Source: Lycium barbarum (Eukaryota > Streptophyta > Magnoliopsida > Solanales > Solanaceae). From it: a stretch of DNA of 64,000 nucleotides. A program made the position numbers and the translations under genes. Shown here piece by piece: positions 11,061 through 24,154 of the stretch (positions are counted from its first letter, which is position 1; the number at the start of each line of letters is the position of its first letter). Under the pieces are notes generated by a model. That model ran no database searches. It had not been told where the DNA came from and was given only the letters and a program-made list of their open reading frames with translations. Location: assembly GCF_019175385.1 (NCBI RefSeq), contig NC_083337.1:20879885-20943884 (forward strand), written 5' to 3'.

Positions 11061-12018
11061 GTGGTGCGTTGTACCCTTTACACCTGGAAAGTTAAAAGAC
11101 TCAAATGCAAAATGACAGGATTACCCTTCATCATATATATATTGTTATTTTTGGTTTATTCTGAAAAAGATATCTTTTCATTCAAAATTATGTATAATAA
11201 CATAAAAATCTATGACTTATTTTAAATTCTAAATTTTAAAATTCTTTCCTTATTACTTCTGATCAAATGAGGCCACAAAAATTGCGACAAAGGAATTAGT
11301 ACTCCAGTAAACATATGGCATAAAATTGTCAATGAACACAAATAATGTGAAAAATATCTTGGGAAAATACATAAGTTGCCTCCTAAAGTTACACACTGAT
11401 ACTTTATAACCGACCTATCACCTCCATATGCTAATTTATAGTGTAATGCCACCGTAAAAGTTGATGCGATAAAAAAACGAAAAGAAATAGGCGAGTGAAA
11501 AAAATGATTTCTAAAATTAAAAAGAGGGTTTTTATCAAAAACAATTTGCAATAAAAGTGTGTTCATCACAAAAGGTGTGTTTTTGGTTATCACGTTTTGT
11601 GTACATGGTTCTGAACTTAATGCTCTCAAGTTTTCCTTTTCATATTTTTCCAAATCTGTTTGGTTTTTGCCTTTGAGAGAAAGGGAATAGTTAAAGTTTT
11701 TTTTTTCCTTAAAAGGAAAAATGTTTATAACTTTTAGGCTACTGTTATATGAGATTCTTATAATATTCTAACTCACTAGTGGTATTATCCGCGCTTTGCA
11801 TGGTTATAAAGAATTCAGTAAATCTTTTAATTAATCTTTCTACCGATTTAGTTAATATGAGATAAAGTTTTTATATACATATAAAAAAGACAATATATAT
11901 AAATAAACTGAAATAAGTGACAAATATAAAGATTTTACCTGATTAACTCCAAGCTTCTGTCATATCGCTAATTTCACACAACAATTGGAACAATAGGTCA
12001 TCCTACCTTTGATTTCTT
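11061..12018. other. AT-rich non-coding stretch; possible Helitron 3' end on minus strand at 11775-11800
   Basis: No gene was recognised. At 11775-11800 the minus strand reads GCAAAGCGCGGATAATACCA followed by CTAGT, which resembles the GC hairpin plus CTAGT 3' ends of plant Helitrons. There is no matching 5' end to define an element. Confidence 0.25.
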
Positions 12019-12327
12019 GGATTTCTTTGTATTGAATGTTCTAAGTTTTGATTCAACCTCTGCCTTTAGGAAACTTCTACATGTGATTCAACTTTTGCCT
12101 TCAGGCCTAATATGTGCTTTTGGATTTCTTTGTATTGAATGTTCTAAGTTTTGATTCAACCTCTGCCTTCAGGAAACTTCTGCCTGTGATTTAACTTTTG
12201 CCTTCAGTCCTAATATGTGCTTTTGGATTTCTTTGTGTTGAATGTTCTAAGTTTGATTCAACCTCTGCCTTCAGGCAACTTCTGCCTGTGATTCAACTTT
12301 TGCCTTCAGGCCTAACTTGCTCAAAAG
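12019..12327 (+). repeat. 103-bp tandem repeat, three copies
   Basis: Units start at 12019, 12122 and 12225 with GGATTTCTTTGTRTTGAATG, exactly 103 nt apart for the first two steps. Each unit carries CTGCCTTCAGG and TTTGCCTTCAGGCCTAA motifs, the same CTGCCT/AGGCAG core as the 44-bp array downstream. It lies upstream of the DUF1985-type gene remnant and probably belongs to that transposon. Confidence 0.9.
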
Positions 12328-12669
12328 TTATGCATTAGAGGGCAGAGCTTTGATTCAACCTCTTCCTTTAGTACTAAGTTGTTCAAACTCCTTAGTTTAT
12401 GTTTAACTTTTTATTTTTGTAACTAAAATTATCCCTATTCCTGCATAACTTGTGAATGAAGTTATTGTTGTAAGTGTTTCTATTCCAGCATGTGTTGTGT
12501 GTTATGGTTTTGTGTATGTTTTTTTGTTTATGAAACAGAACTTTTGTCTATTCTCTTCCTTCTATGATGCAGGTGATTTTTTGATTTGTGTAGCAGTCCA
12601 GTAACTCCTTGTATTATGGTCATGTTAATTGTTCCTTTCTTTTTTTAATAACTTAACTACATTTGGAAT

Positions 12670-13262
12670 GTAAAGTTCTGCCTGAAGGCAGAACTTGACT
12701 AACTTTTGGATTTGTAAAGTTCTGCCTGATGGCCTAACTTGACTACCTTTTTGGACTGTAAAGTGCTGCCTAAAGGCAGAACTTGACTAACTTTTGGATT
12801 TGTAAAGTTTTGCCTGATGGCCTAACTTGACTACCTTTTTGGACTCTAAAGTGCTGCCTGAAGGCAGAACTTGACTAACTTTTTTAATGTAAAGTTCTGC
12901 CTGATGGCCTAACTTTACTACCTTTTTGGACTCTAAAGTGCTGCCTGAAGGCATGAAGGCAGGACTTGACTAACTTTTGAATGTAAAGTTCTGCCTGGAG
13001 GCAGAACTTGACTAACTTTTCGATTGTAAAGTTCTTCCTGATGGCCTAACTTGACTACCTTTTTGACTAACTTTTGGATTGTAAAGTTCTGTCTGATGGC
13101 CTAACTTGACTATCTTGTTGGACTCTAAAGTGCTGCCTAAAGGCAGAACTTGACTAACTTTTTGAATGGAAAGTACTGACTTGGACTGTAAAGTTCTGCC
13201 TGATGGCCTAAGTTGACTAACTTTTGGACTCTAACTTGACTAACTTTTGGACTCTAATTTGA
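12670..13262 (+). repeat. 44-bp palindromic tandem repeat arranged as 88-bp dimers
   Basis: About 13 monomers begin GTAAAGTTCTGCC or CTAAAGTGCTGCC. Two types alternate: one has GCCTGAAGGCAGAACTTGAC and the other GCCTGATGGCCTAACTTGAC. GTTCTGCCT-GA-AGGCAGAAC is an inverted repeat with 9-nt arms. The array ends just before the splice acceptor at 13292 of the DUF1985-like gene. Related motifs recur at 14510-14900 and 22228-22750. Confidence 0.9.
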
Positions 13263-13292
13263 CTTCTCTTCATATTAATTTTTCTTTTATAG

Positions 13293-15676
13293 GCAGATGA
13301 TCGTTTGGTTAAGTCTGAGCATTGGTTTGAAGCATGTGGTTTGTGGAGTGGTGATTTTAAATTTAAGGATTTGATTGTCATTTTTGAGTGTCTCTCATTT
13401 GGAGTTGTTAAAAAATGGTGTGTTTGGACCTTTTATGGAGTTGGATGATCTACACTTGTGTGATAATATGTTCCATTGCTTGGTTTTGTCCCAAGTTGAC
13501 TCTAGTACTGATAGTGTGTTAAAGTTTAAAATTTTTGGTTGTGAGTGTATATTTGGTCGCGACTGTTTCCGTCTTATTACGGGTTTGGATAATTGTGGTG
13601 GTGATTTTAGTGTTGTTTCTACCAGACCAAATAGATTGTTGAGGTGATATTTTCCAAATGTGGATAGAATAAAGTTGTTTGATCTCAAGAGGCTCTTACA
13701 GTTTTGTTCAATTAATCGGTCTGCTAGTTTTTGGGCAAAACATAGTGATGCTGTTTGGCTTGCTGAGGCCTATATAGTGGAGAGGGTGTTGTTGGGACGT
13801 GATGAGCAATGCTTTGTTAAAGATCATATAATGAAGATAATTGATGATGATGTTCTTCGAGTTTCTTATCCTTGGGGTACTCTTGGTTTTGATTGGTTGA
13901 TACAGTCACTTTATTGTTGTTTGAGGACTTTCAAGACCATGCCATTTAATAGTCACATGACTTATATGATTAATGGGTTTCCCTATGCTTTTCATGTGTG
14001 GGCAATTGAGATTTTCCCTATTTTCCGAGGATTTTCAAAGTACAATGGTGTGAAGTTTCATCATATGTTGTGTTGGGGTCCGTCAAAGCAAGCTCCTTAT
14101 AATGTTTTTACTGAGAATTTCTTCCATGCTGAAAATGTATGCGTTTTTTCAGCTGTAGTTTTCTTTTTATTTTGCTTTTTTGTCATTTTTTTAAAAATGT
14201 GTCATGTTTTTTTTGTATTGTGGTATAGAGATATAATAGGTTTCATGTCAACTCTATTGTTGCTATGGGACAAGAGAGGCACAATGATCCAGTTGCATTT
14301 GAATTTGCTTTTGATACAGGCTCTTATTCTTCGAGTGTGATTTTGCCGCCACCATTGATTGATCACATACTTGATGTAAGTAGTAATTTTGTATTTTCTC
14401 TTTTTTTTTTTTTTTTTTTGTATTTTTTTGTATTTTTGCATTTATGGCCTTGTTCAAAACTCCCTATTATATTTGCTTTAACCGGCAGAGATTGTTGTGT
14501 GTGTGTTTCAACTTATGCCTTCAGGCCTAACTTGTGATTCAAATTCTGCCTTCATGCATAACTTGCTTAAAAGTTATTCATTAGAGGCAGAACTGTGATT
14601 CAACTTCTGCCTTCAGGCCTAACTTTGTTCAAAAGTTATGCCTTAGAGGTAGAACTGTGATTCAATTTCTGCCTTCAGGACTAACTATATGCCTTAAGGT
14701 ATATCCCACTACTTGTCAAAGTCTGTCTTTAGACCAGATTATGTTATAAAAGTAAGCCTTAAGGCAGAGTTTTTGCTTACTTTGCAAGCAGGAGTTGACA
14801 AAAAAATGCAGAACTCTACCTGATTTGCTTAACGTTTTTATATCAACTGAAGTTATTACAATTTCAGGCCTAACTTCTTCACCTTTAGGTTATGTTTGGG
14901 TTCAGGCCTAATAATACATGTTTTTTTTTATTTGATTTATCTATATAGGGTGTTATATCCAGTGTGAATAAGAAACTGGAAGAGGACGCTCTACTATTGT
15001 CAAGCAAGTCACGGTGTGGTTTAATTTTTATTATATCTTTATTTGTATACATGTATTGTTCTTTTTTTTATTATTCTTTTACTTACTTTCTTATTTTTTA
15101 TTATTCTTACTTTTTGTAGGATAGTTTGAATAGCCGTGTAGAAGAATTGGATAAAATATTTGTTGACATGATTAAAGCTGTTGCTGAATGTGTTAACTAC
15201 TTTAGACAGTAGAATTGATACTTTGGAAACACGATTTGTTTCTCTGATCGACACTATCGAAAGTTTAGTTCGACTCCATCGTGAAAACAAATCATGTTTA
15301 GGATTGTGGGTCTACTAAAAGAGAATCTGATTTAGCTGATCCCGTAAACGAAGAGGGCAAGTTAGATCCGCATTTGTAAAAACATTTGCAAAAATATTCG
15401 GAGAATATGATTTGTAAATCTACTTCTACAACAAATGATACCCTGGATATTCTTTGTGATGCTGCTGTTTCTACATCAAGTCAATTGTCTGGTAAAACTC
15501 AAAAACCAGCTGATGTTGAAATGCAAATTGCAAAAGAAAAGGAAGAGCACGAAAAACTTGAAGCACTTAAAGCATCAATTATTGCTGATTTTAATGATGC
15601 TTATGCACGCGGAGATTATTTGTTTTCTTCTAATGAAGCATCACAAAATCTAAATGAAGTAGCACCAGCTTTTTGA
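13293..15676 (+). pseudogene. DUF1985-type transposon-associated gene, decayed
   Basis: An exon begins after TTCTTTTATAG at 13293 and encodes WFEACGLWSGDFKFKDL. After a frameshift it reads GVFGPFMELDD, FRLITGLDNCGG, FPYAFHVWAIEIFP and FSKYNGVKFHHMLCW, to a donor at 14136. FGxFL, RxITGL and the WAxExxP block match DUF1985, a domain linked to Ulp1-protease transposon proteins in plants. Exon 14229-14375 (RYNRFHVNSIVAMGQERHND) joins in frame and ends at GTAAGT. Later blocks (14949-15013, 15120-15300, 15386-15676) encode a coiled-coil-like heptad region and an acidic tail. It carries an in-frame TGA at 13645 and frameshifts near 13375 and 15190. No Ulp1 catalytic domain is visible. The downstream part was separated by the LTR at 15936. 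Confidence 0.7.
14510..14900 (+). repeat. Dispersed CTGCCT/AGGCAG repeats in intron of the DUF1985-like gene
   Basis: Repeated AACTTCTGCCTTCAGGCCTA, TTAGAGGCAGAACTGTGATT and variants, on about a 60-nt period, fill the stretch between exon 14229-14375 and the exon at 14949. They are the same motif family as the arrays at 12.0-13.3 kb. Confidence 0.75.
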
Positions 15677-16814
15677 GTTTCTAGAAAACATCAGGGATGC
15701 GAAGATGGAGACAAAGATGATGATGGTTTACTTTGTTGGACTTTAATTTCATCGGAAGATACTCCTGTTGAGAAAGACTTGATTTTTGGGGACTGATATA
15801 GAAAAGTGAATTTCATGTTTTTTTTTTGTGTATATGTTATTAACATGCAACACAATATTTTTGTATGCTGATTTGTGGTTTTTGATGAAGGCAAGTGTTA
15901 TGTTATTGTATTTTTCATTTTTTTGCAATGATGTATGTTGACACCTAATTTTGACCTCCCGTAATTTATTTTAATTACTCAGAGTCCTTGGAAAATAAAT
16001 AAAATGAGCTATGCACCTCAAAGGGTTTAAGTAATTTTTATAAATTGTTCAGATCAATGTTTTACTCCTTTAAATTGGTGAAAGGTTTTTCATGACATCA
16101 CAAATTTATTTAGAAATTAATTGGTACTTTTATGACATTTATGAGATGCTTGTTAGATTTAATCAAAGAAAAGGGGATTTTTAAAAAAAAATAATAATCA
16201 TTATTTAATTGTTAAATTGTCAAAAATCAAAATTAGCAAATACTTTATTCCCTTTAATCCATGGAGTTTGAGTAATTTAAATAATTAACCATTTCACCCT
16301 TTAATCTTTAATTTTGAATAATTGTTTAATTTGTCAAAATTATTTATAATTATCTATAAATGTTTCAATTAGTCAATTAAGTGGTCCTTATTGCACATTG
16401 ATGTTTAAATTATTTAATTATTTTTGTTATGGCCACAATTAATTTAACCAATTCATGGTTTAAGAAAATTGGGGTCAATTTTGTAAAATTAGCCTCTTAA
16501 GGTCCTTAATTGAAATAACCAAATTCATTGGCTTAAATTAATTAAGGTCATTAATGCAATTTAATTTTTAAGTCTGCTAATTAGGCCAAATATGGCCATA
16601 ATTGAAATAACCAGTTAGATTAAAATCAATTAAGGCTATATTCGCATTTTTATGCCCATTAACACAATTGGCATTTTAAATTATTTTAATGAGTTAATTA
16701 TGCCTTAATTTGTTCTTAATTGGACTATTATTACCAATAATCAATATTTTAATTTTCGATCTGTGCATTAAATTATCTACTTTCTCTATATACGTATGTA
16801 TACATTGGGTATAC

Positions 16815-16937
<123 letters not shown>

Positions 16938-17033
16938 TATAAAACAAAAGGGCCAGCCTTAATATAACTTTTTTTTTGGATCGAGTCCAGCCCAAAACGG
17001 ACCAGGACCCGGCCCAACTCAGAAACATAAGTA

Positions 17034-17056
17034 AAGGGGTATATCCCCTTTTATCT
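17034..17056 (+). promoter_or_regulatory. Putative core promoter of LTR-E
   Basis: AAAGGGG and CCCCTTT arms flank a central TATAT, giving a TATA-like site inside a 19-nt inverted repeat. A pyrimidine-rich leader and a telobox-like AAAACCCTAGCCGCC at about 17106 follow, as in many plant 5' leaders. Inference from sequence layout. Confidence 0.4.
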
Positions 17057-17756
17057 GTCATTTCAAACAACCCCTTCCCCTTTCTCTCTCTTCCTCTTTC
17101 TCGCAAAAACCCTAGCCGCCACCTGCTCTATATTCTCTCTCTCTCATCCTAAAAATGGAAAAATCGCAGAGCAAGTGTAAGATGTGCAGCTTCACAGCAT
17201 CATTTATGTGCAAAGAATTAATTCAAAGGTTGTTTTTTACCTATGTCGTTCCAAAATCGGTAACAATTTCTTTTCCTTTTGTTTTTCTTCGAAATTACTT
17301 GGTCAGAGTTGATTATTGTTGTCTGATTTTTGTTGTATTGTGTTCATTTGCTTGATTTCCATTGGCTGGGGGTGAAGGGTTTGGATTGAGTCGAATAAGG
17401 CTCAGATTTGGCCGTTCATTTGTTGATAAGTCGTTTTAACCCATAGATTTGCTTTGTAAGTTCATTTTCTGGGAAAGATTAGTTGTCCCACATCATCACT
17501 TTGAGGGGTTGAGCAATTTTTGGGGTTCTATTTCACCATGAAAAATGGAGGCCAGAAAACATTGGGAAAAATTAAAAGAGGCTAGAAACTTGGAATTCAA
17601 GCCTCTTAGTATAAAAATTTTAAGACTTCGACTTAGGTTGAGGTTTTCTGAGTTCTATTTTTTTTCTTTCTTGTTTGTGAGTCTGGTGTGGCTGAGTGTG
17701 GTTTTGGAAGCACAAAAGGCTTTCAAGTTCAATTTTGACCACGACTGCACTTTTAA

Positions 17757-17766
17757 AAGGTAACAT
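17757..17766 (+). other. Conserved splice-donor-like site in LTR-E
   Basis: AAAAG followed by GTAACATT. The corresponding position of the Tat element's LTR (minus strand, about 53993) reads AAAAG followed by GTAATC, embedded in an alignable block with TGTGGCT upstream. Retention between two diverged copies suggests a 5' leader intron starting within the LTR. Confidence 0.35.
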
Positions 17767-20700
17767 TTTATCCTTTTCGCTTATTTTTGTTATTTAGTAG
17801 TTAGTTTATGTGATAGTGGTCTGATTGATGTTTGTTGTTAGATTATCTTTGGTTCAATTAGGTGGTAATGTGCAGTTTTGAATGATGCTTAATGTTCATT
17901 AGATGTTTTGGAAATTACTTCCTTATTTTCAAAAGATACCTGCTTAAACCTTAATATTGGTTGCTAATATGGACTGAATGTATGAGATTAGATAATGTAA
18001 TGGTATGGTTCTATAGGTTGGGATGAGCAGATTGTTGTGTGTTTTATTAGATGTTGAAGTTTCATGTTTGGCTGCTCAAACCTTAAACATGACAAAAAAT
18101 ATGATTACATGATTCATAATAGTAATTTAATGAACTTTTAGATCAGTACTGAGCCTATTTGAATGTAATAGATGGCTAAGGTACTGTGATGATCTGTCTT
18201 GAATCATTTAAGGCAGTTGGTACTTCCTGGATGAAACTATGTCAAATTTGAATCTTCAATCTGTTTTCATAAGTCTGTATACTTTGTCTATGTCAATTAG
18301 ATAGCATGAGTTATGATTAGGACAAAATAAGGATCATGATTGGATTAAAATAAAGCTTAAAGAGTCTAGGCATACTTATAGGGGTCTCATGATGTGGTTA
18401 AGGCATTAGAATAAGATTAAATGGGGCATGTTTGCATTTGAACGGGTCTGAATCTACCTAAATCTGTTTGAATATGTTTGGATTAGCCTAAAATAACTTT
18501 GAGTAGTTGTATGCTATACATTAAAGGTAAGTTGAAGCAATAACACTCTAGAATATGATATAGAAGTTTTTTAAAAATGAAGGCTGAGATTAAGGTTCAT
18601 TTATTTGGTAACAGGTTCCCAAATGGTCCATTAGAAGCTAATGTAGATTTATAAAGTTGTAAAATCATCTAAAATGAATCAGGACACCTAGATACAACTA
18701 GGATGATTGTGTGTCATTGTTGTTCATTTAAGCAGAGTCTAGTCTTGACTATTCATGTTATCAGACCCTCCCCTTTTCATGTCTAATTTATGTTTTAGTT
18801 TTTCAAAAGAGGTCTAATGGGGTTAAAAAGGATAATTGAGTCCTAATATGCTCTTGACTATTAAAAATAATTAATCAACTAGTGAAAAGGAGCTGTTTGA
18901 GTCTAAGGGATGATGCTCAGCCTAAACTTAAAGCATGTAAATGACTAAGATGTTCAAACCTTTTCAAAGTGGTAATGTTTAATGGGCATTGTAGTGTAAA
19001 TTTGGGTTGAAAAGGTAAAGTTCTACTCTGTTTAATAAGTTTTGTCTCTATACTGTTGGTGTGTTTAAAGTCCTATCATGTTTAGAACTATGGAATGAGA
19101 TAATTAAGCACCGATTCTATATCAAATATGAATAAGTGATAAGCTGAAATTTGTTTGATGTTGTTGTTTGAGGATGTTGTGACTACTCTTGAAACAGTTT
19201 GAACCACTTGGGATAGGGTGGTCTTTTCAAGAAACCTCAAAGAGAGGGCAGGGAAGAGTCAAGCTTAGCTTGATTCGTAGTACCTACCCTCCAAATGAGG
19301 GGTGTCATGACACAACCTATGAACCATGGGGGGCATTCCTATCATGAGGGTGCATTGGTCTTCCTTAAATCTCACCATTTTATCAAAGGCTGGAAATAAA
19401 AAAGGGTGGGAAAAATTAACTTGTTTAAATGTCTAAAGGGAACTTAGGAAATTAGGAAAAAGAAATTGGTTATTTCAATAAGGTGATTTTTTCTTTCCTT
19501 CTAAGGGAAATGGATTAGTTTAAGGCTATTGACAATAAGTGACTTTTTAGGAGTCTAAAAAATCCTGAGTTGTAAAGAGCTGTTTTAAACTTCATGCATT
19601 CTTTTTCTGTGAGACCTGGTGATATACATAGTTGCTCATTTCTCCTTTTATTCAAGTGGAAATTTATATGAAATCTTGTTGTGTATATGCTCTTATTACT
19701 GTTTGACTAAAACAAAGGTTCATTTTTGTGGGTTTCCTAGGAATATAAATCTGCACAGTCTCAGTTCAAATTAATGTTGTTTTAGTTCAGACTTCTTGGT
19801 GTTCCAACCCTGTTTTGGTGATCATAAGTTATAGGATTTTTTCTCTTTACTTGCATCTCCCTACTGTGTTTCTGTTAATTGCATTAAGCAGTTCTCACAC
19901 TTACTACTATGAGGTCTGCTAACCTGTGAAGCTGGTGAATCATTTATTGGATATGTATAAGACTTAAGTCAGTTTTGAATTAGCTTTAGTTTTATCTTTG
20001 AACACTGTTTTGGGGAATAAGGATTAATCAGATGAATGAAATAATCTTGAGGCTAAAAGTTGAACATATAGAGTGTGGATATTCACAGAATATTCATAGG
20101 CTAATAAAAAGGAAGAGAATATTCTTGAAGCTGTTATGTTATTTTTATACATCATTGCGTTACAATATCTGCCTCAGTCTCTTTGTCATGACTTTGAGTT
20201 TACTTTTAATGTTGTTTGTATTTAAATTACTTCCCTATGTGATGATGCTTGTGTACAACTTTAGGGCTCTGATTGTATACTATGGCAACACTGGTTTGGG
20301 GAGTTTGAGGTGGTTTGGGGGGATAGGTCTAGCCATTCCCCGATGTATAGCATGCCTGGGGTTCGTGAAACCCCTTGGAACTTGTGCGGCGTCGGGAATA
20401 AGGGTGGTGACAACCTTTTCCCTTTGTATAGCATGAGTTACAATTCAGTGAAGCCAATAGTGTATGATCAAGTCCTTTAATTGTGCACTTGTAATCAAAT
20501 CTATTATACATTATATATATATATATATAGAATAATTTTGTTCCTTTTTCTTGTCCTCCTCTTACTGCATGGCCACTTGGGTCGAAGTCCAGCCTCCTGT
20601 TGGGCCAAAGGCCCAATTTGAAATTTTCTTTCAAAATTTATTGAGTCCGACGAGAGAAAAGGGAAGCTAATATTATTGAAGGCCCAGTCATGGGTGAGAA

Positions 20701-22198
20701 TGACATGAAGGCCCAACCATGGGTAAAAAGGGTCTATTAAGGGTTTGGTACACCCCTAACATATCCCTCTTTCCTTAAAGTTCATCATGCTAGTTCCTTT
20801 ATTGATTAAAGTGTTGTATTTGTATGATGTAAAGCAAACTCACGCTACTATTGGAATCATTTATGGTTTTGGACTAGGCATCTTAGGTAAACGGTACATA
20901 TGCCGTTTAGTTCGACCTTAGGCCCCCCAACGTGATTTTCAAAGCCCGGCTTAATATAAACGTTTTTTCTGTAAGAATAAAAATGGCTAAACAAATCAGT
21001 AAGAGAATGAAAAGGATTAGTTTCATTTTATTAGAAAAATATTGTTATCATCTCCCCTAAACAAAGAAAGACCAAGCTTGACATTTTTAAAGAGGAACGT
21101 TTTCTTGTTAACTCTGTTTCCCAAAAGCTTTCTTTTAAGTCAAGGCAGAAAAAATAGATTTCAAGATTGCGCGTAAATGCAATATGCTTTTACAAATAAG
21201 TTCTTTTTGGACTATAAATCAGTCCGGAAAAAACGATTTTAAAACTCATATATAGTGCATTCATGCACGAAAAAGGCAAGTATTTTCTGGGCTAGGCTCG
21301 GTTTTGAGGGCTTAGGCCCAACCTAAAATCACATTTTTAAGGCCCAACTTAACCAAATTTTTTCAGAAAAAGATAAGAGGAAACATGTTTTGGGTTGAGC
21401 CCAGTAATTAAAGGAAGAAATAAGATTTTGGGCCAAAAACCCAACAGACCTTAACCATTTTTTTTTCCAGAAAAAAGAACATAAATTTGGGGCTAAGCCC
21501 ATGTCAAAAACATTACTCTTATAAACAATTGGGTTTTAAAGATAAATTCCAGGACCAAAAGTTAGTTCGATTATATAAACAAACTCTTGTAAATTAAATC
21601 CGTGTAAACTATTGTAACCATAAATCTTTAGATAAGGACGTTCTAAAAAAAGTATTAAACGGATTAACCCGGACCACGTATGAGTCAAGCATGAACAAAA
21701 TTTATTTATCCCATACTTTAAAAGAACTTTTTTTTATCTTATTTTTACAAAACTACTATTATCCTTATATTTGAAAGAAACTAATTGTATCCGGATATTA
21801 TAAATCCTAACCTAAATACCCTATATGTAAAGGGAATACATTCAATTCTTTTCAAAAAATGATATGCAAAATGACAGACCTTTTTTTTGGAAATAAATAC
21901 CAAATAAGCAGTTCATGCAAATACTCACACATTGGAATTCGAAGGTCAACCGTATAGTACATATCCTTAATACTAGGATGCCTAACACCTATCCTAGGGA
22001 ATCACCAGAACCCTTACCTAGAACTTTGGATTAAGAAGAATTTTTCACGGTGTATGAATAAACCCTTCAAAACTGGTTTTCCTAATTTCCTAAAAATTAG
22101 GTGGCGACTCTTTTAAAACAAAGTCCGAAAGAGCACCAACGATTTCGAAGTAGATTTTCCGAGCGCTAACCCCGCCCGCGAAAATGCGAACCGTCATA

Positions 22199-23230
22199 AT
22201 GTATTCTGGTTTTTTTTTTTTTTTTTTGCAGTCAAACTCTGCCGGATCAGGTAGAGTTTGCAGTCAAACTCTGCCTGATCAGGTAGAATTTGCAGTTTGC
22301 ACTCAAACTCTGCCGGATCAGGTAGAGTTTTTGCAGTCAAACTCTGCCTGAAGGTAGACTTTTGCAACTTGCAAATACATTTTCAAATTGTAATCAACTC
22401 ATACAATAATAAATGTGTCTGTTGCACACACGTCCTTGACATTAAAAAATGTATACACATGTTGATTTACCATTTTATTTTGAAACTGTTAAAAAATATT
22501 GTATTTAAATAAAAAAAAACATCCTTTTTTTGGATTTAACGCATACCTTTTCTTATTTTTGTGGTTTTATAATGAATAAGCAACTTTTTTTAAAAAAAAA
22601 CTTTTTGGTGTGTAGAGGCATAGTTTAATTAAGTAGAGTTTTGCTTCTAACTCTTCTTGATCAGGCAGAGTTTGACTTGACACTCTGCCTTGTGCCTCAT
22701 CAAGTAGAACTTTACTTTTACTCACATCCAAAGTTCTACCTGAAGGCCTAATTTTGTGCACGTGCCATTTTTTTAAATCCATGTGCACTTGGGTAATTTT
22801 TTACCTTTTTTTATGACATATATAAATTGCCCGCCCTTTCGTTTTTCCTTCATTTTATAATTCTTTTTCTTAATTTTGAAAACTTTCCAATCAATTCGGT
22901 GTTTGTGACGGTTTCAAGTTCGATTCTCGCTCTAAAACTTGAATTCTCTTGCTAGAAGTTCCTTTTGAAGTGTGAGTTCCTCTTAATATTTATTTATTTT
23001 TTGTGATTAGTTTTTTAATTTAAACGTTTTGTATATGTATTTTAATTTTTACAAGGGGCTTGTGTGTAGTTTTCCTTTTTCCTTTTTCCCCAAATGCATG
23101 TGTTTTATTCTTATTATTTGATGGGTATGTGTTTGGGGTGTTTTTGGTGGGTTTTTATTTTCTGTATTTGTATTTCTGTTTGACATTTATTTGTTTTTTT
23201 TCCTAATTTCAGTGTTTGAAAATGAGTAGT
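22199..23230 (+). mobile_element. Right part of the split DUF1985-type transposon, with candidate promoter and first exon
   Basis: After the ATGTA duplication come an 18-T run and four ~33-nt repeats (22228-22365) carrying CTCTGCC-GATCAGG-TAGAG inverted repeats. More of the same motif follows at 22640-22750. A TATA-like CATATATAAATTG (22818) precedes a leader ending at GAAGTGTGAGTTCC (about 22975). An intron then runs to a TTTCCTAATTTCAG acceptor. ATGAGTAG at 23222 is the only candidate start, and the Athila LTR begins at 23231, so any coding sequence is cut off after about three codons. The assignment of promoter and exon is inferred. Confidence 0.5.
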
Positions 23231-24090
23231 TGATACGCTCAAATTATACCTTTTATTAGTGTAAAGCGGACGTTGTCAAATATAGTAACCCAACAAGGAT
23301 GGGGTCGAATCCCATAGGGAATATGGTGTGAAAAGGTTACTAAAATCGTAGAATATTTTATCTAGGTCTAGTTTCTTATTCCGATGAATTTGATAATAGT
23401 GTCGGTTTTTGTAGACTAATTGATTGACTGGTAATTGATTTGTAATTGATTGGTAAAAGAAACCAAGGTTGTGTCCCCGTCAGATAAGGTGTATGATCAT
23501 GGGTATTGATCTTGATATACTTCTAATGGATCGTTATATGAATGCTTAACCTCTATGTGAATCTTTACTATTTCCCAATAAATAAAGATTATTTCTTTCT
23601 ATGATTTTCCCAAATATAAGAAAGTTGATATGAAGAATGGTTAATTATGCCAAGTAAATTCCTCTTATTTCTAAGTGAATTTATCAAAGAAGGGTTAACG
23701 TCTTGAGTTTTCGTTACTAGTTCTTACCAAACCCTAATTATTTTTCCAAATAAATTAAGGTTTATGGGGTTAGCTAATGTTTGCGACCACTAACTATTAG
23801 TGAATAACGAAGAGCAAGTAAACCCTAAAAATCCATTATGCATATATAAATCACAATTCGCAATCACAAAACACACATCTTTGGGTTCACGACCTTAGTA
23901 GGGGTATTTAGTTACTCATGACAAAGAACAGAGAATAAAAGATTAAAGAATTCATAATTGCTTACTTTTGGCGATTAGAGAAATTAATAATACTTGAATT
24001 GATGTTTGAAAGCTCCAAAACAAAGGAATATTTGATGCTCTAAGTCAAGAGTCAAAGTATAACAACTCATAGTAAATAAAACCCTACATT

Positions 24091-24104
24091 GGAATATTTA
24101 TAGG
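24091..24104 (-). promoter_or_regulatory. TATA box of Athila LTR
   Basis: The minus strand reads CCTATAAATATTCC, a near-perfect plant TATA box, about 540 bp into the LTR and immediately after the palindrome cluster. Confidence 0.65.
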
Positions 24105-24154
24105 TTTCAAAAACGTAAAATAACAAAATTTGCACTTAAGTCCCTGATGGCAAC

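Noticed and set aside
12019..13262. Regular repeats considered as a CRISPR-like array
   Set aside because: Units are directly tandem without unique spacers and the host is a plant.
13375..14340. DUF1985 region as a working host gene
   Set aside because: It has an in-frame TGA at 13645, frameshifts at both ends, and a transposon-repeat setting.
20032..20436. 134-codon plus-strand frame with hydrophobic stretch
   Set aside because: It lies inside the solo LTR-E, has no domain, and its codon content matches the AT-rich background.
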